Notes: generated by a model not told the origin, from the sequence alone. DNA of 64,000 nucleotides from Caballeronia telluris (GCF_001544495.1 NZ_FCNZ02000001.1:186001-250000), one strand, 5' to 3'; positions 44,448 through 53,856 are shown, numbered from the stretch's first letter. A program made the numbers and translations.

Positions 44448-47446
44448 GCCAGAAAGACCGACTCGCCACGGGCGGACGCATCAACCGCGCGATCCCGCTG
44501 ACCTTCACGTTCAACGGCCGCACCTATCAGGGCTTTCAGGGCGACACGCTCGCCTCCGCCTTGCTCGCGAACGGCCAGCACTTCGTTGCGCGTAGCTGGA
44601 AGTATCACCGGCCGCGTGGCATCGTGACGGCGGGCGTCGAGGAACCGAACGCCGTCGTGCAACTCGAAACCGGCGCCTACACGGTGCCGAATGCGCGCGC
44701 GACCGAGATCGAGCTGTATCAGGGACTCGTCGCGACGAGCGTGAACGCAAAGCCGAACATCGAGAACGATCGCATGGCGGTCAATCAAAAGATCGCGCGC
44801 TTCATTCCGGCGGGCTTCTACTACAAGACGTTCATGTGGCCGCGCAAGCTCTGGCCGAAGTACGAAGAAGTGATCCGCGATGCGGCGGGTCTCGGCCGCG
44901 CGCCCGAGCAGCTCGACGCCGATCGCTACGACAAGTGTTTCGCGCATTGCGACGTGCTGGTGGTCGGCGGCGGACCGTCGGGGCTGGCGGCAGCGCATGC
45001 GGCGGGTTTGTCGGGCGCGCGCGTGATGCTCGTCGACGATCAGCACGAACTCGGCGGCTCGCTCTTGTCGTGCCGCGCGGAGATCGACGGCAGGCCGGCG
45101 CTGCAATGGGTGCAGCGCATCGAAGCCGAATTGCGCAAGATGCCCGAGGTCAAGATTCTTTCGCGCAGCAACGCGTTCGGCTATCAGGACCACAACCTCG
45201 TGACGATCACGCAGAAGCTCACCGACCATCTGCCGGTGTCCATGCGCAAGGGAACCCGCGAGCTGATGTGGAAGGTGCGCGCCAAACGCGTGATCCTCGC
45301 GACGGGCGCGCACGAGCGGCCCATCGTCTTCGGCAATAACGATCTGCCGGGCATCATGCTGGCGTCGGCCGTGTCGACTTATCTGCATCGGTTTGCGGTG
45401 CTGCCGGGGCGCAATGTGGTCGTGTTCGCGAACAACGACGACGGCTATCAATGCGCGCTCGATCTGAAAGCGGCGGGCGCGCAGGTGACGGTCGTCGATC
45501 CGCGCGCTGGCGAGTCGAAAGGCACGCTGCCCGCGCTCGCACGACGCCACGGCGTCAAGCTGATGACCGGTGCTGTCATCACAGCGGCGCATGGCAAGCT
45601 GCGCGTTGGATCCGTCGATGTCGCCGCGTATTCGAACGGCACGGTCGGCGCGAAACAGGCCGAACTGAATTGCGATCTGGTCGCGATGTCAGGCGGCTGG
45701 AGCCCGGTGCTGCACCTCTTCGCGCAGTCGGGCGGCAAGGCGCACTGGCACGACGAGAAAGCGTGCTTCGTGCCCGGCAAGGCGATGCAGGCAGAGAGCA
45801 GCGTCGGCGCATGCGCGGGCGAATTCGCGCTGGCGCGCGGCATCCGCTTCGCGGTCGATGCGGGCGTCGAGGCGGCGCGCGCGGTGGGTCACATCGTGAC
45901 GCGTCCGAATCCGGTGCACGTCGCCGAGATCACCGAAGCGCCGATGCAGCCGCTGTGGCTCGTCGGCGGACGCGAACTCGCGACGCGCGGTCCGAAGCAG
46001 TTCATCGACTATCAGAACGACGTGTCCGCTGCCGACATCTTCCTCGCCGCGCGCGAAGGCTTCGAATCCGTCGAGCACGTGAAGCGCTACACGGCGATGG
46101 GCTTCGGCACCGATCAGGGCAAGCTCGGCAACATCAACGGCATGGCGATTCTCGCGCAGGCGCTCGGCAAGACGATTCCCGAGACCGGCACGACGACCTT
46201 CCGCCCGAACTACACGCCGGTTACCTTCGGCACGTTTGCCGGGCGCGAACTCGGCGAGTTCCTCGATCCGGTGCGCAAGACGGCGGTCCACGAATGGCAC
46301 GTCGAGAACGGCGCGGCGTTCGAAGATGTCGGCAACTGGAAGCGTCCCTGGTATTACCCGAAGGCGGGCGAGGACATGCACGCGGCCGTCGCGCGAGAAT
46401 CGCTCGCGGTGCGCCAGAGCGTCGGCATTCTCGATGCCTCGACGCTCGGCAAGATCGACATCCAGGGTCCGGATTCGGCGAAGTTGCTGAACTGGGTCTA
46501 TACGAATCCGTGGAGCAAGCTGGAAGTCGGCAAGTGCCGCTATGGCCTGATGCTCGACGAGAACGGCATGATCTTCGACGACGGCGTGACCGTGCGCCTC
46601 GCCGACCAGCACTACATGATGACGACGACCACCGGCGGCGCGGCGCGCGTCCTCACGTGGCTCGAACGGTGGCTGCAAACGGAATGGCCCGACATGCGCG
46701 TGCGCCTCGCATCGGTGACGGATCACTGGGCGACGTTCGCGGTGGTCGGTCCGAACAGCCGCAAGGTATTGCAGAAGGTTTGTCACGACATCGACTTCGC
46801 GAACGCCGCATTCCCGTTCATGAGCTATCGCGAAGGCACGGTCGCGGGCGCGGCATCGCGCGTGATGCGCATCAGCTTCTCGGGCGAACTCGCTTATGAA
46901 GTGAACGTGCCGGCGAACGTGGGACGCGCGGTGTGGGAAGCGATCATGACGGCCGGCGCCGAATTCGACATCACGCCGTACGGCACCGAAACGATGCACG
47001 TGCTGCGTGCGGAGAAGGGCTACATCATCGTCGGCCAGGACACGGACGGATCGATGACACCCTACGACCTCGGCATGGGCGGCCTCGTCGCGAAGTCGAA
47101 GGACTTTCTCGGCAAGCGTTCGCTCGCGCGTTCGGACACGTCGAAGGCGGGGCGCAAGCAGTTCGTCGGCCTGCTTTCCGACGATCCGACGATCGTGATT
47201 CCCGAGGGCTCGCAGATCATCGCAGGTCCTTTGCAGGGCGAGACCGCACCGATGCTCGGGCACGTCACGTCGAGCTACTACAGCCCCATTCTGAAGCGCT
47301 CGATCGCGCTTGCCGTCGTGAAGGGCGGGCTCGACAAGATCGGCGAATCGGTCACGATCCCGCTCGCGGGCGGCAAGCAGGTTGCAGCAAAAATCACCAG
47401 CTCGGTGTTCTACGACAGCGAAGGAGCACGTCAACATGTGGAATGA
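44444..47446 (+). CDS. soxA: Sarcosine oxidase, alpha subunit
   Basis: 1000 aa. N-terminal half contains the ferredoxin-like Fer2 region (FNGRTYQGFQGDTLASALLANG), a nucleotide-binding fold (VLVVGGGPSGLAAAHAAG at about 167) and NAD-binding elements; the C-terminal half (about 600-1000) is a GcvT-like tetrahydrofolate-binding domain (AVRQSVGILDASTLGKIDIQG onward). In the known enzyme the alpha subunit binds NAD+ and folate. It overlaps soxG by 11 nt. Confidence 0.95.
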   Translation: MSQKDRLATGGRINRAIPLTFTFNGRTYQGFQGDTLASALLANGQHFVARSWKYHRPRGIVTAGVEEPNAVVQLETGAYTVPNARATEIELYQGLVATSVNAKPNIENDRMAVNQKIARFIPAGFYYKTFMWPRKLWPKYEEVIRDAAGLGRAPEQLDADRYDKCFAHCDVLVVGGGPSGLAAAHAAGLSGARVMLVDDQHELGGSLLSCRAEIDGRPALQWVQRIEAELRKMPEVKILSRSNAFGYQDHNLVTITQKLTDHLPVSMRKGTRELMWKVRAKRVILATGAHERPIVFGNNDLPGIMLASAVSTYLHRFAVLPGRNVVVFANNDDGYQCALDLKAAGAQVTVVDPRAGESKGTLPALARRHGVKLMTGAVITAAHGKLRVGSVDVAAYSNGTVGAKQAELNCDLVAMSGGWSPVLHLFAQSGGKAHWHDEKACFVPGKAMQAESSVGACAGEFALARGIRFAVDAGVEAARAVGHIVTRPNPVHVAEITEAPMQPLWLVGGRELATRGPKQFIDYQNDVSAADIFLAAREGFESVEHVKRYTAMGFGTDQGKLGNINGMAILAQALGKTIPETGTTTFRPNYTPVTFGTFAGRELGEFLDPVRKTAVHEWHVENGAAFEDVGNWKRPWYYPKAGEDMHAAVARESLAVRQSVGILDASTLGKIDIQGPDSAKLLNWVYTNPWSKLEVGKCRYGLMLDENGMIFDDGVTVRLADQHYMMTTTTGGAARVLTWLERWLQTEWPDMRVRLASVTDHWATFAVVGPNSRKVLQKVCHDIDFANAAFPFMSYREGTVAGAASRVMRISFSGELAYEVNVPANVGRAVWEAIMTAGAEFDITPYGTETMHVLRAEKGYIIVGQDTDGSMTPYDLGMGGLVAKSKDFLGKRSLARSDTSKAGRKQFVGLLSDDPTIVIPEGSQIIAGPLQGETAPMLGHVTSSYYSPILKRSIALAVVKGGLDKIGESVTIPLAGGKQVAAKITSSVFYDSEGARQHVE

Positions 47447-48089
47447 AACCAGAGGTTCGTCGACGGTCGTGGATCGCGCCATCGCGGGTCAGGGTGTGTG
47501 GCAGGAGTCGCCGCTCGTCGGTGTGGACGCGCTGCTGAAGAAGCATCAGGCGACGGCATCGAAAGCGTTTCGTCTGTCCGAGCGGCCGTTTCTCGAACTG
47601 GTGATCGTGCGCGGCGACACGCGCGATGCTGCGTTCATGAGCGCGGCGGAAAGCGTGATCGGCTGCCGTCCGCCGGAGAAGCCGAACACGATCGCGCAAG
47701 GCAATGGCTACGACGTGCTGTGGCTCGGCCCCGACGAGTGGCTCATGCGTTCGGCCACGGCGCACGATGCATCGCGCACGGCACCGCTGCAAGGCAAGCT
47801 GATTGCCGCGTTCAAGGGCGTGTTTGCGTCGGCGGTGGATATCGGCAGCGGCTACACGGTGCTCGACATCACCGGTACGCGCACGCGCGAGGTGCTGTCG
47901 CGCGGCTGTCCGCTCGACCTGCATCCGAAGCTGTTCGGCCGGGGGCAATGCGCGCAGAGCCATTACTTCAAGGCATCGCTGACGCTGCTGCCGACCGGCG
48001 ACGACAGCTTCGAACTGATCGTGCGCCGCAGCTTCGCGGATTACTTCGTGAAGATCATGCTCGATGCGGCCGAACCGCTGATGTCGTGA
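47436..48089 (+). CDS. soxG: Sarcosine oxidase, gamma subunit
   Basis: 217 aa, starting at ATG 47436 with GAAGGAG upstream. Contains the GcvT-like elements SERPFLELVIVRG, DEWLMRSA and GSGYTVLDITGTRTREVLSRGCPLDLH typical of SoxG. It completes the heterotetramer. Its last codons overlap a possible next small gene. Confidence 0.94.
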   Translation: MWNETRGSSTVVDRAIAGQGVWQESPLVGVDALLKKHQATASKAFRLSERPFLELVIVRGDTRDAAFMSAAESVIGCRPPEKPNTIAQGNGYDVLWLGPDEWLMRSATAHDASRTAPLQGKLIAAFKGVFASAVDIGSGYTVLDITGTRTREVLSRGCPLDLHPKLFGRGQCAQSHYFKASLTLLPTGDDSFELIVRRSFADYFVKIMLDAAEPLMS

Positions 48090-48241
48090 AGCCGTTCGAA
48101 CCGTTGTCTCCGGGAGGACGCGGCTGGCGCATCGCCGTCGATGAGCTGGCCGTGGATACGCGCGAAGGCACGCGGCGGCCGGGTATCGAACTCGACTGGC
48201 GGCGCGCGGACTTCGAGGCGTGGTCGATGCGGGAGCCATGA
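48086..48241 (+). CDS. Possible small protein following soxG
   Basis: 51 aa from GTG 48086, overlapping the soxG stop (TCGTGA). Sequence starts VKPFEPLSPGGRGWRIAVDE. No family recognised. It could be a translationally coupled small gene or a chance frame; the GC-rich codons fit this genome's bias and it ends 4 bp before the next ATG. Confidence 0.35.
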   Translation: MKPFEPLSPGGRGWRIAVDELAVDTREGTRRPGIELDWRRADFEAWSMREP

Positions 48242-48245
48242 CGTC

Positions 48246-48506
48246 ATGCTGTCGACGCGGGTTGAAACTTCGCGGCTCTCCGAGCTTGCCTGCAAGCAAC
48301 GCGACGTGAGTGCGGCGGTGGCCTTGCTCGAACAGAGCATTGCGCTCAAGCATCGGAAGATCGCGCTGATCCGGTATCTTCATGCGCAGTATCTCGGGGC
48401 GCCGCTCGATGAGCGGCATCACGAATATGCGCGCAGGGTGGCCGCGCGGCTCAGTCATGAAGCGCTGGCGCGCGTGGTGCTTGCTGCGCGGGCGCGGGTG
48501 AGGTGA
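48246..48506 (+). CDS. Unknown 86-aa protein
   Basis: Starts MLSTRVETSRLSELACKQ. Helical and basic, with a repeated feel (AALLEQSIALKHRKIALIRYLHAQYLG). No family recognised. Close to the sox operon end in the same direction; it might be the last gene of that operon. Confidence 0.5.
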   Translation: MLSTRVETSRLSELACKQRDVSAAVALLEQSIALKHRKIALIRYLHAQYLGAPLDERHHEYARRVAARLSHEALARVVLAARARVR

Positions 48507-48637
48507 TCGCTGGTGTTCGTGCACGGTTGTGTTGTCCGGCACATTGGATTATTTGCACCTCGCTGCTGCGTTGAGAATGGCGGGGCGGCACTCATCAGGC
48601 AACGTATCGGCCATATGGCAATGCGACGCTCAGCGTA

Positions 48638-49000
48638 CTACAGCAGGCTATCGAACAACGCCCGAATGCTGGCGCTGTCGATCAGCGCTTGATGCACTTC
48701 GACAACCATTCGCTGAAACTCCGGGTCGTTTCTCGTTTCATGCCCGAACTCCTCGGCAAGCATCCCTTCCACCATAAATCGCATGAGACTGCGTGCGTCG
48801 CTCACGCCGCTGTCTTGCAATGACAGAATCAGTCCTTGCAGATTCGCTGCTGCGTCGTTTGAACTTGCGTGCGGCCCTTTGCCCAAGCCTTTGTTGCGAA
48901 CCTCACGCGAGCAATCGACGATGCAAGCCATGCGGTCGCGCTCCTGCAGCGCCTGACGCAGGATCACGATGACCCGGTTCACCGTAGACACGGAATCCAT
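48638..49000 (-). CDS. Unknown 120-aa protein at the distal end of the flagellar cluster
   Basis: Helical protein, no signal peptide. The C-terminal half (FMVEGMLAEEFGHETRNDPEFQRMVVEVHQAL) has the look of small type III secretion/flagellar helper proteins, but no family can be named. It lies 13 bp after the TPR gene, so it is probably the last gene of the operon. Confidence 0.6.
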   Translation of the reverse strand: MDSVSTVNRVIVILRQALQERDRMACIVDCSREVRNKGLGKGPHASSNDAAANLQGLILSLQDSGVSDARSLMRFMVEGMLAEEFGHETRNDPEFQRMVVEVHQALIDSASIRALFDSLL

Positions 49001-49013
49001 TTGAGTACTCGCT

Positions 49014-49601
49014 TCAATGCCGCGCCGTGCTGGACGCGTATCCGGCCAATAGCAGATGGCGATGCGTCGCCGGATTGGCTGACGCCACGTCCGGCCTGGT
49101 GTCTCGCTCCTCGATCGATTTCAGCGTGGCGCTCATGTATTCATTCAGGGCCGGATTGAGCGTGTTGCATTGAAGCGCCAGGCGAAGTCGCTCCGCCGCC
49201 TGATCGATTTCGTCATAGACGAGCAGAAACAAGCCGTGCGCGCAGAGGCGTAAGGCATCGTTCGGCTCGAGCGCATCTAGCGCCTTCCAGGCGACGATCG
49301 CTTCGTTCACGTGACCTTCGAAAAGTTCGAGAAGGCCGAGCATAAACCAGGCAGCGTGCAATGCAGGCTCCTTCGACGTGCAACGCAGAAACGCCTGACG
49401 CGCAGTGTCGAATTTGCCGACGCTGGCAAGATTTGCGCCTTGTAGAAACCATAAGCGGCTATCTTCCGGGTCACGGCTTAGTGCTGCTTCTATCATCTCT
49501 GGAGCGATTGCGTCGGATCGTTGCAGGGCGTCTGCGATCTTATGCAGCCGGGCGTTGTCTGCCAAGAAGTCATGTTCATTCGGATAAGCGTAGTCGGTCA
49601 T
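49014..49601 (-). CDS. TPR-repeat protein, LcrH/SycD-like
   Basis: 195 aa from ATG 49601, one nucleotide after the sigma-factor stop. About four tetratricopeptide repeats (SRLWFLQGANLASVGKFDTARQAFLRCTSK; HAAWFMLGLLELFEGHVNEAIVAWKAL; CAHGLFLLVYDEIDQAAERLRLAL). This arrangement recalls class II type III secretion chaperones, which hold translocator proteins. In a flagellar operon it could serve filament or hook substrates instead. Partner not seen here. Confidence 0.65.
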   Translation of the reverse strand: MTDYAYPNEHDFLADNARLHKIADALQRSDAIAPEMIEAALSRDPEDSRLWFLQGANLASVGKFDTARQAFLRCTSKEPALHAAWFMLGLLELFEGHVNEAIVAWKALDALEPNDALRLCAHGLFLLVYDEIDQAAERLRLALQCNTLNPALNEYMSATLKSIEERDTRPDVASANPATHRHLLLAGYASSTARH

Positions 49602-49602
49602 G

Positions 49603-50367
49603 TCAGCCAATCGTATAAAGTTGCCGCGAACCGCCGAGATGATCGCGCAGTCGCGCGAGCGCGGCATGATGAAGTTGTGAGACGCGCGCCTTGCTCACCC
49701 CCAGAATGTCGGCGATCTGATCAAAGCGCAAGCCGTTGAAGTAATGATAGTGAATGATCTTGTGGTCGCGCTCGGGCAGACCCGAGACGGCCAAGAGCAG
49801 GCGCTGGCGAGTCTGACGCCACGCGACACTTTGCCACGGCGCCGGGATCGGGCTCGGCGTATTGTCGGCGTGCGCGAGCAGGCCGGTATCGTCGAGCATA
49901 TAGCCGATCGCAAGGCCCGCGGTCAGTTGCGCGAGGCGCTCGAACGTGTCGTGCGGGGCGGCGCGGTTTGCGGCACCGGCAGCTTCGAGCGAGGCGAGCC
50001 GCTCACGCTGCGCGCGCTGCATGAACGAGATCTGTTCCTGAGCGTCGGTCAACTTCTGCACGCCGTCCAGCACGGCGCCTCTGATTCGGCGCGTGCAAAA
50101 CGTTTCGAACGAGACGGATCGTTGCGGATCGAATCGATCGATCGCCTCAAGCAGACCGACGAGCGCTAGTTGCCGGAAGTCGTTGAAGTCGACGTCGTTG
50201 CGATGCCGCCCTGCGTAAAGCTGCGCGGCGAGCGTACGCGCGTAGGGCATGTAGAGCTGAAACAGCGCTTCGCGCGCCTGGGTGTCTCGGGTCGCGACGA
50301 AGGTTCGCCAATAATGATCGTACGGCGCGTTGGGCGACTGTTCCGCAGTGCGCTCGGGTGCCGTCAT
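49603..50367 (-). CDS. fliA: FliA/WhiG-family RNA polymerase sigma factor
   Basis: 254 aa from ATG 50367, overlapping the fliP stop. Sigma region 2 is at about 35-105 (LFQLYMPYARTLAAQLYAGRHRNDVDFNDFRQLALVGLLEAIDRFDP), region 3 is weak, and region 4 is at about 195-245 (LPERDHKIIHYHYFNGLRFDQIADILGVSKARVSQLH). It should direct transcription of late flagellar genes. An unusually long linker between regions 2 and 4. Being co-transcribed with the basal-body genes suggests a dedicated regulon for this second system. Confidence 0.87.
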   Translation of the reverse strand: MTAPERTAEQSPNAPYDHYWRTFVATRDTQAREALFQLYMPYARTLAAQLYAGRHRNDVDFNDFRQLALVGLLEAIDRFDPQRSVSFETFCTRRIRGAVLDGVQKLTDAQEQISFMQRAQRERLASLEAAGAANRAAPHDTFERLAQLTAGLAIGYMLDDTGLLAHADNTPSPIPAPWQSVAWRQTRQRLLLAVSGLPERDHKIIHYHYFNGLRFDQIADILGVSKARVSQLHHAALARLRDHLGGSRQLYTIG

Positions 50368-51158
50368 CGGAAGCTTCCCAGGACGCCGCGCAAGATCAAT
50401 CCCCAACCGTCGACGAGTACAAACAACAGCACTTTGAGCGGTAGCGAGATCGTCGCTGGGGGCACCATCATCATGCCGAGTGAAAGCAGCACGCTCGATA
50501 CGACTAGGTCAATGAGCAGAAAGGGCAGCAGCACGACGAAGCCAATCTGGAAAGCCACCCTCAGTTCGTTCAGAATAAACGCGGGCGTCAACTGCAACAG
50601 ACTAACCTCGGCCGGTGTCTGCGGCAGCGCCTTGCCCGACAGTTCATAGGTAAGCTTCAGTTCGTCATCGTGGACTTGTCGGAGCATGAAATCGCGCAGC
50701 GGTGCGGCGCCTTTGGTGAGTGCCTCGTCAAGGTTGATCTGTCCGCTCATGAACGGCTGGAACGCGTCGTTGTTGACGGCTTCCAGAGTAGGAAGCATCG
50801 CGAAGACGGTCAATAGCAGCGCCAGTGCGATTAACACGGGCGTGGGCGGCGTCTCCGGCATTCCGAACGCGTGGCGGATCATGGACAGAACGACGATGAT
50901 GCGGATAAACGCCGTCATCGAAATGACCAAGGCGGGGCCGACACTAAGTACGGTCACGAGCGCGGCCATGCGCACGGTGCTGGATGTTGCATCACTGGCG
51001 CGCGCGCGTGTCTCGTCCGACGCAGGAATGGACCATGTCGAGCGCGGCGTGTGCGCGCCATGAGCACGTGCGTCGGCCAGTGAGATGTTCAGGAAGGGCG
51101 AAGACACGATGAAGCACAGGGCCAACGTGCGCAGCAGGCTGAGAATGGAGAACTTCAA
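50364..51158 (-). CDS. fliP: Flagellar export gate protein FliP
   Basis: 264 aa starting at TTG 51158, which overlaps the fliO stop (TTGA). A signal-like N-terminus precedes the conserved core: LVTVLSVGPALVISMTAFIRIIVVLSMIRHAFG, MPETPPTPVLIALAL, INLDEALTKGAAPLRDFML, TPAFILNELRVAFQIGFVVLLPFLLIDLVVSSVLLSLGMMMVPPATISLPLKVLLF. Inner-membrane export gate. FliQ, FliR, FlhB and FlhA are not next to it. Confidence 0.94.
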   Translation of the reverse strand: MKFSILSLLRTLALCFIVSSPFLNISLADARAHGAHTPRSTWSIPASDETRARASDATSSTVRMAALVTVLSVGPALVISMTAFIRIIVVLSMIRHAFGMPETPPTPVLIALALLLTVFAMLPTLEAVNNDAFQPFMSGQINLDEALTKGAAPLRDFMLRQVHDDELKLTYELSGKALPQTPAEVSLLQLTPAFILNELRVAFQIGFVVLLPFLLIDLVVSSVLLSLGMMMVPPATISLPLKVLLFVLVDGWGLILRGVLGSFR

Positions 51159-51481
51159 GGCTGGGTTTCCTGCTTCGACGTGGCGCTGTGCAGCGTCCTC
51201 GCCCCGTTCGAATCGCAGGCGATCAGAATCTGGGCGTCACCCGACTGGATCAAATGGAGCGTGGTTTTCGAATTTAACCGGACGGTATCGAGCACCTGAA
51301 TGCGCTTGTCGACCGTACGAGAGCTGATAAAAAGCGGCATACGGATGCGACGCATGAGGATGACGGCGACGATGCTCATCAGCAGGCATAGCGCCAACGC
51401 CGCCACGACCCGGATCGGGCTGATGTCGCCACCGGCCAAGACACCGCCGATCGCCCGCATGTCAGAGACGGGCTGAATCAT
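51155..51481 (-). CDS. fliO: FliO-like export component
   Basis: 108 aa. One N-terminal membrane span (VVAALALCLLMSIVAVIL) and a short cytoplasmic SpoA-like domain (RIQVLDTVRLNSKTTLHLIQSGDAQILIA), the usual layout of FliO. It overlaps fliN by 20 nt and fliP by 4 nt. Confidence 0.85.
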   Translation of the reverse strand: MIQPVSDMRAIGGVLAGGDISPIRVVAALALCLLMSIVAVILMRRIRMPLFISSRTVDKRIQVLDTVRLNSKTTLHLIQSGDAQILIACDSNGARTLHSATSKQETQP

Positions 51482-51842
51482 GAGAAAACTCGGTCATGCG
51501 CACGCCGAAGTACTCGCCCACGGCAACGATTTCTCCGTTTCCAATAAGGCGTTCGTTCAGTAGCACGTCCACGGAATCACCAAGGTGGCGGTCCAACTCG
51601 ACGACCGAGCCGGGCGCGAGCGCCATCAGATCGGCGATCGACATCACGGTCGAACCGAGGCGGATGTCGAGCGTGACCTTTACGTCGCCGACGATATCAA
51701 GCGAGCGGGTGGGCTTTGTCGACCCATGCGTCGTGTAGAAGGTCTCGTCGAACTGTGGAAGTTCGACCGCGTGAACGGCTACCACGTCGTCTTCGCAGTG
51801 CTCCGTTTCGGCGAAAGCGGGGACCGGCTGTTGCTTCTTCAT
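51462..51842 (-). CDS. fliN: Flagellar C-ring protein FliN
   Basis: 126 aa from ATG 51842. A variable acidic N-terminus of about 45 residues is followed by the SpoA domain (VKVTLDIRLGSTVMSIADLMALAPGSVVELDRHLGDSVDVLLNERLIGNGEIVAVGEYFGVRM). It is part of the switch/sorting platform and overlaps the FliM-like gene by 4 nt. Confidence 0.92.
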   Translation of the reverse strand: MKKQQPVPAFAETEHCEDDVVAVHAVELPQFDETFYTTHGSTKPTRSLDIVGDVKVTLDIRLGSTVMSIADLMALAPGSVVELDRHLGDSVDVLLNERLIGNGEIVAVGEYFGVRMTEFSHDSARL

Positions 51843-52666
51843 GCGTTTTCCTGAGCAGTATTGGAGTCGAGTTGGATCGAAAGGGCTGTGCCGGTGCGCC
51901 CCAGCCGGCCCGGTGCGATGGATCGTCCTGCGGTTCGATCGCTGGAAGACACCAGCAGATCGACTGGTTCGTGCAGCTTGCGATTCACCGTGATGACATC
52001 GCCCGGCGCCAGGCCGAGCAACTGATCGAGCGTGATCTGCGCCTGGCCAAGACGTGCGTGGAGGGCTACTGGTGTGGACGAAAGCGCGTCGTGTCGAGAG
52101 TCGACCGAGTGACGCCGGCGCGAATGATCGTCGCGTCTGGGAGCGCACCGCTCGCAAAGCAACGAGGGCGGACAGACGACTGCGCACAGCTCGCTCCCGC
52201 ACGGAGCGGCGATGCTCAGGAGAACACCCTCGCGCGGCGCGGTGTCTTTGAATGAGGGCGTCAGCGGCCCGGCTTCGGCCGGACCCTCGCACAAGGACGC
52301 GAGCGCGCGCGACAACTCCGCGACCATGCGTTGCCCCAGCGCCCTGACTGCCGGCACAGCTTCGTTTGCCGCTCGAGGGAACGATGTCGCGGGCAAGTCA
52401 AGGGCGAGCGCAGCGAGCAACCGCGGCGCATCGCGTTGCAGCGCCCACCAAAGGGAGGATTCGCTTTGCGATACGCGCATCGCGCGCGCGAAATCGTAGG
52501 GCGCGTCAGCGGAAATGAGTCGCACCGCTCGCACGTCGAGGGCTTGGGCACCGCGCGCACCGAACCAGTCCTTGAGCCACGGCGCGATAACCTGGCCGAT
52601 GAGCATGCGCGCATGCTCGAGATCGAACTGGGCGAGAGGCCGCCAGCGTTGAGGTGCTGGCTTCAA
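51839..52666 (-). CDS. FliM-like C-ring protein, reduced
   Basis: 275 aa from TTG 52666 (TTGA overlap with flgE). Only the C-terminal SpoA domain (about 195-255, ARLGQAQITLDQLLGLAPGDVITVNRKLHEPVDLLV) is clear. The middle lacks an obvious CheC-like phosphatase-fold domain and the N-terminal CheY-binding peptide of FliM is not seen, so it resembles type III secretion SctQ proteins as much as FliM. Position before fliN supports the FliM role. Two Cys motifs (CSSL, CERCAP) are unusual. Confidence 0.75.
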   Translation of the reverse strand: MKPAPQRWRPLAQFDLEHARMLIGQVIAPWLKDWFGARGAQALDVRAVRLISADAPYDFARAMRVSQSESSLWWALQRDAPRLLAALALDLPATSFPRAANEAVPAVRALGQRMVAELSRALASLCEGPAEAGPLTPSFKDTAPREGVLLSIAAPCGSELCAVVCPPSLLCERCAPRRDDHSRRRHSVDSRHDALSSTPVALHARLGQAQITLDQLLGLAPGDVITVNRKLHEPVDLLVSSSDRTAGRSIAPGRLGRTGTALSIQLDSNTAQENA

Positions 52667-53856
52667 CTTTGCCCTCGCATCTGGAAGAGTTGCATGATCA
52701 TTTCATTGGCGGTGGTCACGACCTGCGAGGAGGCCTGAAACCCCCGCTGGATCAAGATCAGTTGGCCGAACTCTCGGGAGAGATCCACGTTCGACGCTTC
52801 GACGCTCGACGAGAGGAGGCGTCCCGCACCATCCCGACCGCTTGCGCCATAGGCCGGTGGCGATGCATGGGAGGCGTCGAACAAACCTTTTCCCGTCTGA
52901 ATCAGTTGCTGGGGGTCGGCGAAATTCGCAATGGCGATCGAATCCGTGTGATCTGTTTTGCCGTTCGAATATTGAAACTCGAGTTGACCAGCGTCATTGA
53001 TGGACATGGTGGTCAGCGTGCCGGCCGCATAGCCGTCCTGGTCCGCCATGCGCAGCGTGGACGTGCTGCCCGCGGAGAAATTTGTCACGCCATTCGAAAA
53101 ATCCAGCTTGAGCGTCAAGGGCGGAGCGTCGGCGGAGGTCAGGGTGAGATCGATCGTGTCCGCGCCCGGCATCACGATGCCGCCGACGAACTGCAGTGAG
53201 CTTTCGGTCACTGGCAAACCTTTTTCATCCGACACAGTCACCTTCCAGCGGCCGGGCATGATGCTGGAATCGGGCGAGAAGGCGATGGTGAGCTTATGCT
53301 TGCCGCCCGTCGCGTCATAGACTTCGACGTCGGGAATCGAAAAGTCTGTAGCGCCCGGCGAAAGATTGTCCGTGAACTTTACGACGCTGGTGGCCTTCGG
53401 CGCGCTGATTTGTCTGTCGGTCATCGAGATCGGCACGGGCTTGCCCGACAGATCGAGCGCCGCCAGTTTGAAACCGCTCACCGCGTCCTCGATGAAACCG
53501 TCCGTGCCGGCGGTGAACTGGCCGGTGCGCACATAACGCGGCGTGCCGCCATCCAGCAAAGTGAGAAAGCCGTTGCCCTGGATCGCCAGATCGAGTTGCC
53601 CGCTGCTGTTGCGAATGTCGCCTTGCGACATGTTCAGAGAGGCATACCCGTAGTCGACGCCGCTGCCATAGGGCATCAGCGCCGGGGCGCCGGGGGTGTT
53701 GCGTGCGAACCGTTGGCCATAGTAGACGTCCTCGAACTGCGGCGTCGATGTCTTGAAGCCGGGCGTGTTCATGTTCGCCACGTTATTGCTGATGGTCTGC
53801 AAGCCCTTTGAAAAAGCGCTGAGTCCGCTCATGCCTACGTAGATGCTGTCGAGCAT
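52663..53856 (-). CDS. flgE: Flagellar hook protein FlgE
   Basis: 397 aa. N-terminal rod-like motif MLDSIYVGMSGLSAFSKGLQTISNNVANMNTPGFK, the hook-specific D1 region and a conserved C-terminus VEASNVDLSREFGQLILIQRGFQASSQVVTTANEMI. Length is at the short end of usual FlgE. Assembled outside the outer membrane. It starts 44 bp after flgD. Confidence 0.93.
   Translation of the reverse strand: MLDSIYVGMSGLSAFSKGLQTISNNVANMNTPGFKTSTPQFEDVYYGQRFARNTPGAPALMPYGSGVDYGYASLNMSQGDIRNSSGQLDLAIQGNGFLTLLDGGTPRYVRTGQFTAGTDGFIEDAVSGFKLAALDLSGKPVPISMTDRQISAPKATSVVKFTDNLSPGATDFSIPDVEVYDATGGKHKLTIAFSPDSSIMPGRWKVTVSDEKGLPVTESSLQFVGGIVMPGADTIDLTLTSADAPPLTLKLDFSNGVTNFSAGSTSTLRMADQDGYAAGTLTTMSINDAGQLEFQYSNGKTDHTDSIAIANFADPQQLIQTGKGLFDASHASPPAYGASGRDGAGRLLSSSVEASNVDLSREFGQLILIQRGFQASSQVVTTANEMIMQLFQMRGQS

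Noticed and set aside
45689..47482. 597-aa minus-strand frame opposite soxA
   Set aside because: Composition typical of antisense GC-rich DNA; soxA is unambiguous.
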